The notes under the pieces: generated by a model
The model's input: only the letters and a program-made list of their open reading frames with translations
Databases searched by the model: none
What the model was told of the DNA's origin: nothing
Translations under genes and position numbers: made by a program
Part shown: piece after piece, positions 34,063-39,965 of the stretch
Numbering within the stretch: position 1 is the first letter of the stretch
How the letters are laid out: each line of letters opens with the position of its first letter
Assembly (NCBI GenBank): GCA_013001465.1
Contig: JABDMM010000121.1
Span: 1 to 39,965 of the forward strand
Length of the DNA stretch: 39,965 nucleotides
Reading direction: 5' to 3'
Source: Chitinophagales bacterium
Lineage (GTDB): Bacteria; Bacteroidota; Bacteroidia; Chitinophagales; JABDMM01

Positions 34063-34710
34063 CTAATGCCCACTCACCAAACCCGGAAACCGCTTCTTAA
34101 ACTTCTCAAGCCTCGGTTTAGATACTCCCACTATATATCGCTGATTAGGGTTTCTTGCTTCAAAGTCCTGATGATATGCTTCAGCTTTATAGAATTTCTC
34201 CAACTCCTTGATCTCCGTAACGATTGGTTTCTTATAGATCCCGGATTCAGAAATCGCTTTCTTCTTCATTTCTGCTATTTCTTTCTCTTCCGGAGTGCTG
34301 TAAAATATGATCGATCGGTATTGCGGACCAAAATCCGGTGACTGCCCCACAGTGGTCGGGTCTTGTGAACCATAAAACACATCGATCAATGTGGCAAAGG
34401 ATACTTTATCTGGATCATAGTACACTTCAACTGCTTCTGCGTGTGTCGTTCTACCTCCTGCTACCTGATCGTAGGTTGGATTCTTTTGTTCTCCGCCGGC
34501 ATATCCGGATATCACTTCTTCTACTCCTGTCACGCTTTCGTATATCGCTTCTACACACCAAAAGCATCCGCTGGCAAAGTAGGCTTTGCTGTAGCTAGAT
34601 AATTCCTGAGTAGTATTCTTTTCTTTGATGCCCTCTTCCTGAGCGGTTTGTTCACATGCTTCTCCCAATATCATCGATAGAGAAAACATGATGTATAATA
34701 CGAATTTCAT
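34063..34710 (-). CDS. msrA: Exported peptide methionine-S-sulfoxide reductase
   Basis: A 215-residue MsrA that repairs methionine S-sulfoxide in proteins. The active site is G48-C-F-W-C52 in FASGCFWCVEAIYESVTGVE, followed by SGYAGGEQKNPTYDQV and the HAEAVEVYYDP segment. The N-terminus is a signal peptide (MKFVLYIMFSLSMILGEA) with Cys19, so it acts outside the cytoplasm, possibly as a lipoprotein, though the lipobox is not canonical. There is no C-terminal resolving cysteine; only Cys19, 49 and 52 exist. It lies 45 bp downstream of the desaturase gene and is preceded by a perfect hairpin abutting the start codon. Confidence 0.95.
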   Translation of the reverse strand: MKFVLYIMFSLSMILGEACEQTAQEEGIKEKNTTQELSSYSKAYFASGCFWCVEAIYESVTGVEEVISGYAGGEQKNPTYDQVAGGRTTHAEAVEVYYDPDKVSFATLIDVFYGSQDPTTVGQSPDFGPQYRSIIFYSTPEEKEIAEMKKKAISESGIYKKPIVTEIKELEKFYKAEAYHQDFEARNPNQRYIVGVSKPRLEKFKKRFPGLVSGH

Positions 34711-34735
34711 AGCTTGTTTTTTGGGTAAACAAGCT
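34711..34735 (-). promoter_or_regulatory. Hairpin directly before the msrA start codon
   Basis: On the minus strand AGCTTGTTT and AAACAAGCT pair perfectly over 9 bp (34735-34727 with 34719-34711) around a 7-base loop, and the ATG follows at once. There is no T-run, so it does not look like a terminator. It could limit msrA translation in the desaturase-msrA transcript. Confidence 0.6.
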
Positions 34736-34755
34736 GAAGATAAAAAGAGTTTAGT

Positions 34756-35559
34756 CTAGACTCGTTTAGCTACTTTCTCTTCAACCTCTAAAGAAGGTCC
34801 GGGTACTGTGGTTTTCAGATTAACCGTTACCGGCTTCTTGAGCTTCACAATTCCGAGGAAGTTGAATACTTTGATGATCTGATAAGTGATATCGATCTCA
34901 TGCCATCTGATCCCACCAAAATTTGCTCTACTACCATATTTGTGATGATTGTTGTGGTAATTCTCTCCCAATAGAAGAAAATCAAACGGTAGTGAATTCG
35001 TACTGGTATTTTTTAACTCAAAGTTTCTATAGCCGAAAATGTGACTGAACCAGTTTACAATAGCCCCCTGAATCGGTGCCATAACTAAGTGAATCGGCAA
35101 AAGTAACCATTGCCACCACGCTGTAGCAAGAAAAGCGTAAAGTGCGATTATAGCAAACGCATAGAACAATCGTGAATACCATGTATCCGCAATTTTCTCA
35201 AATGCATGCCATTGAACCGCTCCGGATGTGAACTTCTCATCAATATCGATCTTCTGATAGTTGATGTTATTGTAGCGGGTTCTTGTCTGCCACATCATTT
35301 CAAAAACATTCTTTGAAAACTTTGGTGAATGCGGATCATCTTTGGTATCAGCAAATGCATGATGCATTCTATGCATGACTCCATAACCATATGCACTTAG
35401 ATAATTAGAACCTAAGGTCATCCACGTCATGATATAGAAAAATTTCTCCCATCCTCTGCTCATAGTGAATTGCTTATGAGACGCATAGCGATGTAGAAAA
35501 AAGCTATGAATGAAGATTGTCAGGTACCAGTGGACTATGAAAATTATTACTATTGCCAT
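34756..35559 (-). CDS. Delta-9-type acyl desaturase
   Basis: A 267-residue integral membrane di-iron desaturase. The histidine boxes are H23-R-Y-A-S-H28, H63-R-M-H-H67 and H202-N-N-H-H206. Membrane segments are visible at residues 1-22, about 38-58, 131-148 and 150-172. It introduces a double bond into a saturated acyl chain (acyl-CoA or lipid linked) and would adjust membrane fluidity in the cold. The third box is N-x-H-N-N-H-H, typical of this bacterial branch. It precedes msrA on the same strand and may share its transcript. Confidence 0.92.
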   Translation of the reverse strand: MAIVIIFIVHWYLTIFIHSFFLHRYASHKQFTMSRGWEKFFYIMTWMTLGSNYLSAYGYGVMHRMHHAFADTKDDPHSPKFSKNVFEMMWQTRTRYNNINYQKIDIDEKFTSGAVQWHAFEKIADTWYSRLFYAFAIIALYAFLATAWWQWLLLPIHLVMAPIQGAIVNWFSHIFGYRNFELKNTSTNSLPFDFLLLGENYHNNHHKYGSRANFGGIRWHEIDITYQIIKVFNFLGIVKLKKPVTVNLKTTVPGPSLEVEEKVAKRV

Positions 35560-35614
35560 TTTTAAACTATTCCTTTTCTAACATGACTTCAAAAAAAGAA
35601 AAGTGTGACAGAAA

Positions 35615-36226
35615 TCAGAAGTTTTTTTTCAGCTTAGAGACATAATCAGAAATATGTCCGCCGATAGTGGCTTTGAGGAAGGCCGGATAGGTTTTATTGT
35701 ACTCGCTTTTATCTAGATCAAATTGAAGTTTATCGCTTTTCATCTTTGCTTTGGCTCTTTGAAAAATCTTTCTCGAATTTTCAGCTTTGGTTTCGATCAC
35801 TTCGCTCACTTCCTCATACGAGAACTTGAACATATCACGCAAAACAAAGACAGCCTGCTCTTTATGATTCAATTTCCGCATCATTTCTGCAAACTTCGCC
35901 TTCATATCTTGCTCGAGATCTTTCACCAATAATGAGAAATTATACTGATATTCGGATGCAGCTTCGGACAAGTACTCCATTCGAGTGCTATTTTCCCTCT
36001 TTAATCTAGCGAGATAATCTATACAAGCATTTTTCACCGACTTTACCAGATAGGCTTTATGATTACGAATCTTTTGCCAGTCGGTACTAAGCCAGTTCAT
36101 AAACGCATCCTGAGTAAGATCTTCAGCCTCTTCTTTTGTCTTAACAAATTTAGACGCTACAGAAATCAGAAGAGGATGATATTTTGAAAATATTAATTCC
36201 GGGTTGATAATACTTCGTTTAGCTAT
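35615..36226 (-). CDS. Sigma-70 family RNA polymerase sigma factor, non-ATG start
   Basis: The conserved frame runs upstream of the first ATG (36100). It reads SIINPELIFSKYHPLLISVA and then SKFVKTKEEAEDLTQDAF, which is region 2.1-2.2 of an ECF-like sigma factor. No ATG, GTG or TTG lies in frame between 36100 and the in-frame stop near 36300. I place the start at ATA (36226, IAKRS...), giving 203 residues; this is an inference. Region 2 spans about residues 8-85 and region 4 about 113-165 (NHKEQAVFVLRDMFKFSYEE). The ATG at 36100 would drop most of region 2. Either initiation is at a rare codon, or the gene is 5'-damaged. Confidence 0.75.
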   Translation of the reverse strand: MAKRSIINPELIFSKYHPLLISVASKFVKTKEEAEDLTQDAFMNWLSTDWQKIRNHKAYLVKSVKNACIDYLARLKRENSTRMEYLSEAASEYQYNFSLLVKDLEQDMKAKFAEMMRKLNHKEQAVFVLRDMFKFSYEEVSEVIETKAENSRKIFQRAKAKMKSDKLQFDLDKSEYNKTYPAFLKATIGGHISDYVSKLKKNF

Positions 36227-36308
36227 GTAAAGGTACGAATTAATCGAATTTTGGTCAGAAAAATGACCGCTTTTTAATGTTGAATGTATATTTATCTATT
36301 TTCGTTCC

Positions 36309-37007
36309 ATGACACTGGAACCCGCTATTCATCCAAGCTGGAAGGAGGAGTTATCCGAGCAATTCTCAAAACCATATTTTCTTCAGATAAAAAAAACACT
36401 ACTTGAAGAAAAAAAACAGGGAATTTTAATCTATCCACCTGGAAATCTGATATTTAATGCTTTCAATTTAACTCCATTCGATGAGGTTAAAGTGGTGATC
36501 ATTGGTCAGGATCCATACCATGGCACGGGCCAGGCTCATGGTTTAAGTTTTTCAGTTCCTTTCGACACTAAAGCTCCCCCTTCATTAAAGAATATCTTTG
36601 CTGAATTACACGATGACCTTCAACTCGAAATTCCCGGTCATGGAAATCTGACTTCCTGGGCTAAACAGGGTGTTCTACTGCTCAATGCAATTCTTACAGT
36701 TCAAGCGAGCAAGGCTGCCTCACATAAACATATTGGTTGGGAAGAGTTTACGGATGGTGCAATAACCAAGCTTAGCGAAAAGAGAGCAGGCCTTGTATTT
36801 CTTTTATGGGGTAAATTTGCTGAAGCTAAAAAAACACTGATCGATGAGAATAAACATTATGTGCTCACCGCTCCTCATCCATCGCCATTTTCTGCTCACA
36901 GCGGTTTTTTTGGATGTAAACACTTCTCTAAAGCAAATGAAATTCTACAACACGAAGGTTATAATCCAATCGATTGGCAACTACAAACGAAGGCGGTAAG
37001 CGAATAA
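36309..37007 (+). CDS. ung: Uracil-DNA glycosylase
   Basis: A 232-residue family 1 UDG that removes uracil from DNA in base-excision repair. It has the catalytic water-activating loop G66-Q-D68-P-Y-H71, the uracil-binding LLLNAILTV (123-131) and the DNA-intercalation loop H190-P-S-P-F-S195 ahead of GFFGCKHFSKAN. The length fits the family. It ends inside the 3' end of the convergent 849-residue gene (27-bp overlap, 36981-37007). The divergent sigma factor is upstream. Confidence 0.97.
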   Translation: MTLEPAIHPSWKEELSEQFSKPYFLQIKKTLLEEKKQGILIYPPGNLIFNAFNLTPFDEVKVVIIGQDPYHGTGQAHGLSFSVPFDTKAPPSLKNIFAELHDDLQLEIPGHGNLTSWAKQGVLLLNAILTVQASKAASHKHIGWEEFTDGAITKLSEKRAGLVFLLWGKFAEAKKTLIDENKHYVLTAPHPSPFSAHSGFFGCKHFSKANEILQHEGYNPIDWQLQTKAVSE

Positions 37008-39530
37008 TCCATCTTTATCCGTTGCAAGCAACACTGATTCCTTTGTGCTGGCAATATTACTCACCGTAAATGGTGGATTGGCCTTCATAGGAAAATCCTC
37101 CACAAAATTTCCTTCGAAATCCATCAGTAATATCTCTCCTCTTTCTTTTGAGTAGATGCCGATATATGGAACCCCTCCAAGATCAAATGTTTGGATCGCT
37201 TCAAATGTTGGAAATGGTGTCGTGTAATTTCTTTGACCTTCAGTTAAAATTTCATTGATTGCCAACTCTCCGGCGCTCATATTGATCAAATATTCCTTCT
37301 CATTTCTCATCGAAAAGGCAACTGGCAGTGAGTCGGAGTAAGCAACGCTACTATCGATGGTGATCTTTGCTTCCGATGTAAAGAAAAACAGTCCTTTGTC
37401 GCTGGTAGTAACACCCGTAAACTTTCCATCCTTAATAGTGTAATGAAAAGGTTGATGAAATTTGCATCTGCTGTTAATGGGCGCTAATCTGGACTCACCT
37501 TTTCTATTGAACATCATTATTGTCCCTTCCTTGTTCGCAGCAATGAGCCAATCTTTTTGTCCTACAACAATATGCTGAAGGGGAAATGCCAACTCTCCAC
37601 AACCTTTCTTAGGGTTCCAACCCGGAAGTGGTCTGCCATCTTTGTAATATCCATAAATATTACCATTCTCACCGGCAATGAAAATCCTATATGCTGATCT
37701 TAAGTCATACTCCACAAGCGTAGCTCCACCTATTGGTTTTGAACTTAACTGTATCGGATAAGGAGCTACATTGTCACCACTCCTATCGAGAAGATACATC
37801 AATGAATCTGTTGTGAACAGCATCTGTAGTTTGCCATTGTTTAGAAAATCCAGTTGATGAACGTCGCCGATAATTTTTCCATCGATCTTTTTATCCCAAA
37901 GTATATCACCATCCTGTCCGATTAGATAAATATTATCCGCTCCATCCTGAACAAAAGCTTCTTGTTCTTTTGAATTGTGATTTGTAACAAGATGAACGCT
38001 GTTCAAGACAGAGTTTTTCATTTTTGCTTTCCACAATAGCTCGTCTACAGAGAAGATAGATTCACCGCTCTTCTGTATAACGATATTAGAATAAACCTCT
38101 TTTCCTGATCTGGAATACTGGATCCCAATCTTAGCGGGAGGTATGGATCTCCAGAAACGGTCTGAATATTTCAAAGCTCTTTCCGGATTGAAATAAAAAT
38201 AACTACTGGCAAAGTCTCCTAAATAGGACGAAAAGGCTTCATACTTCGGGTTATATTTTAATACCTGATTACTTTCATACAAATCGATAAGTTTGTTCAT
38301 TCCAGCGCTATTGTTAGCGATCACAAGGATATCATCAATTAAGATGAACTCTTTAGGATCGATGTTTATGAATTCATTAGGAAAGATCCTATTAATAAAG
38401 TGAGCATAATTGGCTGAGTAAATGGTGTATTGCTTATATTGTCTGGGTGTATCGTCATTGTTGATCGAATTGAGTTCCATCAGATCTTCTTCAGCCATGT
38501 TTTTGTCGTCTATAGCTACCATTAGGAATGCAGATTTTTCAATGGCAGCACTAAACGTTTCTAATGCGACATGGGCATACAAACCATCCATCCAATTCTT
38601 GAAATATCCAAATTCCTCGACCTTCATCCGAATATCATCGACCTGTCCAATTTGAACAAAGCAACTGCTGGATGGAATAAGTTTATTGAGATCACTAATT
38701 CTGCTTTCAGCTTTTAGGCTGTCTGCTCGCTTATTCCTGCTCAGTGTTTTACCAAAAAGACTGATGGCGTTATTGTTGGTGTAAATATTTAATATGCTTA
38801 TATCCGCAAATGATGAGATACTCTTTTTCAAAAAGTCGAACTCATCTTCAATGAGAATTGGAAAGAAAGTAGAAAGGTGCTCGTGAAGAATAAGTACCGT
38901 AACCTCTTCGTCGGCAGACACTTCGAGTTCAGAACTAAACTGATTGCTTTCAAATGAATATACTCTTTCCTTAAGTGCAATAACAGAAGCTTCTACCGGT
39001 ACGGAAGAGAATGAAATGGACATGATCTCTTTCTCCTGAAAAATCTGAATTTTAAAATCTTTATTTTCAAGCTCAAGGATCTGTTCATTTCGAAATTCGC
39101 TTTTTGAGATCTTAAAGCCTTCCTCCCTAAAATACTTGAGCGCAGTTTCAGAATAAATATCAAGCTTAGGATAAGATGTGAGATATAAAAGATCATAATC
39201 ATTAGCACCAGTAGCCATCACAACGGTAATGATCTCTGCATTGAGGTTACCCTCACCGAGTTTGAAAAGGCTTTTTAGAGTAGTGAACTGAAACTCAAAT
39301 CGCTCCATGATCTCCGTTTGCATCATGTAATCATTGCCTTTAAGTTCTTCAACTAATTTCTCAGCAGATGCTGTAGTTTTGAAAGAAAGTATGATAGGTG
39401 ATGCAGCAGGAATAGCTGTTATCAATGATGAATTGATTGCTGTATCATTTTTCAGTTTGAAATAACTAAAAGAAACAGTGACAAGCAATAAGCAGGTTAA
39501 AACTAAAATTAAACTATATCGGTAATTCAT
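36981..39530 (-). CDS. Large membrane-anchored protein with propeller-like C-terminus, unknown
   Basis: An 849-residue protein with one N-terminal signal anchor (residues 5-24, YSLILVLTCLLLVTVSFSYF). The first 500 residues are a mixed domain (AIPAASPIILSFKTTASAEK) that I cannot assign with confidence, though it resembles the DUF3352-type envelope proteins. The C-terminal part (about 530-849) has short beta-propeller-like strands with quinoprotein-type phrases: IYLIGQDGDILWDKKI, DGRPLPGWNPKKG, GTIMMFNRKG, LLATDKDGLFAYRLRL. It probably faces the periplasm. It is monocistronic and overlaps ung convergently by 27 bp. Confidence 0.85.
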   Translation of the reverse strand: MNYRYSLILVLTCLLLVTVSFSYFKLKNDTAINSSLITAIPAASPIILSFKTTASAEKLVEELKGNDYMMQTEIMERFEFQFTTLKSLFKLGEGNLNAEIITVVMATGANDYDLLYLTSYPKLDIYSETALKYFREEGFKISKSEFRNEQILELENKDFKIQIFQEKEIMSISFSSVPVEASVIALKERVYSFESNQFSSELEVSADEEVTVLILHEHLSTFFPILIEDEFDFLKKSISSFADISILNIYTNNNAISLFGKTLSRNKRADSLKAESRISDLNKLIPSSSCFVQIGQVDDIRMKVEEFGYFKNWMDGLYAHVALETFSAAIEKSAFLMVAIDDKNMAEEDLMELNSINNDDTPRQYKQYTIYSANYAHFINRIFPNEFINIDPKEFILIDDILVIANNSAGMNKLIDLYESNQVLKYNPKYEAFSSYLGDFASSYFYFNPERALKYSDRFWRSIPPAKIGIQYSRSGKEVYSNIVIQKSGESIFSVDELLWKAKMKNSVLNSVHLVTNHNSKEQEAFVQDGADNIYLIGQDGDILWDKKIDGKIIGDVHQLDFLNNGKLQMLFTTDSLMYLLDRSGDNVAPYPIQLSSKPIGGATLVEYDLRSAYRIFIAGENGNIYGYYKDGRPLPGWNPKKGCGELAFPLQHIVVGQKDWLIAANKEGTIMMFNRKGESRLAPINSRCKFHQPFHYTIKDGKFTGVTTSDKGLFFFTSEAKITIDSSVAYSDSLPVAFSMRNEKEYLINMSAGELAINEILTEGQRNYTTPFPTFEAIQTFDLGGVPYIGIYSKERGEILLMDFEGNFVEDFPMKANPPFTVSNIASTKESVLLATDKDGLFAYRLRL

Positions 39531-39556
39531 CGAGCAATCGCTTATGGTTAATAACT

Positions 39557-39564
39557 CAAAATTA
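39557..39564 (-). promoter_or_regulatory. Bacteroidota -7 promoter box
   Basis: On the minus strand TAATTTTG matches TAnnTTTG exactly, 26 bp before the ATG at 39530. No convincing -33 is seen at the usual distance. Confidence 0.5.
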
Positions 39565-39655
39565 AGGAAGCCTGCAATGTTAAAACAGGCAATGCTTCAA
39601 CGTAAAATTTGTGGAAATACCTATTTATAATACAATTTTCCAGTTTTCAGTTATT

Positions 39656-39720
39656 GGGATTTTGAGATTTTGGGATTGGGGGATTTTGGGATTGGGGATT
39701 TTAGGAATTGGGGATTTTAA
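39656..39720 (+). repeat. G-run tract with G-quadruplex potential
   Basis: Repeated GGGATTTT / GGGATT units give G-runs at 39672-39674, 39678-39682, 39688-39690 and 39694-39697 with loops of 3-5 bases. This meets the simple G3+N1-7 rule. Additional runs flank it. No gene is in 39531-39965. The bases 39721-39823 carry AGAGATTAAGAG-type repeats. Confidence 0.6.
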
Positions 39721-39823
39721 TTGTAGATGTAGACATTTAGAGATTTGTGATCAAGAGATTAAGAGATTAAGAGTGGTCGGGATCGAAGATTTCTATTTTG
39801 GGATTATCGATTTACATTATAGT

Positions 39824-39965
39824 GATCAACCAGTCAACTAATCAACTAATCAACCAGTCAACCAGTCAACCAATCAACTAATCAACTAATCAACCAATCA
39901 ACTAATCAACTAATCAAATAAACAACTAATCAACTAATCAACCAATCAACGAATCAACTAATCAA
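39824..39965. repeat. 8-bp tandem repeat (minisatellite)
   Basis: About 17.7 units of A-R-T-C-A-A-C-Y run to the window edge in register. Variation is almost confined to position 2 (A/G) and position 8 (T/C, once G). One pair of units is degraded (AATCAAAT AAACAACT, 39912-39927). The length is not a multiple of 3, so it is not coding. The array continues outside the window. Confidence 0.9.

Noticed and set aside
39611-39841. Plus-strand 76-codon ORF over the G-rich tract
   Set aside because: Its sequence (RFWDWGILGLGILGIGD) is only the translation of low-complexity repeats.
39824-39965. CRISPR-like array
   Set aside because: The 8-bp units are directly adjacent without spacers, so it is a simple tandem repeat.

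Overview
The window is AT-rich chromosomal DNA of a member of the Bacteroidota. Three things support this. At least four secreted proteins end in a type IX secretion (T9SS) sorting domain. Several genes carry the Bacteroidota-type -7 promoter box TAnnTTTG. Clear Shine-Dalgarno sequences are mostly absent. The mix of T9SS adhesin-like proteins, tandem universal stress proteins and a desaturase would fit a free-living, possibly aquatic, Flavobacteriia- or Chitinophagia-like lineage, but I cannot place it further from sequence alone.

Layout. 1-1127: 5' part of a secreted Calx-beta protein (minus strand). 1355-4560: two universal stress proteins behind a helical protein of unknown function. 4679-5424: a small acidic ORF and an HNH-like protein that lacks its key histidine. 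5501-8186: a hybrid-type signalling operon (PAS-PAS histidine kinase, receiver protein, receiver-PAS protein). 8357-12032: an operon of VWA protein, MoxR/ChlI-like AAA+ ATPase and two secreted thioredoxin-fold proteins. 12126-14528: an M1 aminopeptidase. 14594-16825: a T9SS fibronectin-type protein. 16980-17657: an alpha/beta hydrolase.

18136-23161 is the most interesting part. It is a compact minus-strand operon that looks like an export and modification locus for a ribosomally made peptide. It starts with a 72-residue peptide gene, which has a helical leader, an Ala-Gly cleavage-like site, a lysine tract and a periodic Ser-Ser-X core. A hairpin with a T-run follows, abutting the next start codon. 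Then come a protein fusing a PqqD/RRE-like domain to a Ser/Thr protein kinase, a C39-peptidase ABC exporter, and an HlyD-type adaptor. No dehydratase, lyase or cyclase is visible. The simplest reading is a kinase-modified (phosphorylated) secreted peptide, a RiPP-like arrangement I do not recognise as a named class. A 1599-residue T9SS protein with a lysyl-oxidase domain lies just upstream on the same strand (23374-28173).

28491-31980: an ankyrin protein translationally coupled to a DOMON-like T9SS protein, and another T9SS fibronectin protein. 32214-39530: mostly housekeeping and envelope genes (CBS protein, tRNA-Arg, lipid-A-type acyltransferase, MsrA, fatty-acid desaturase, sigma factor without an ATG at its homologous start, uracil-DNA glycosylase, large membrane-anchored propeller-like protein). 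The window ends in a G-rich tract and an 8-bp tandem repeat that runs past the edge.
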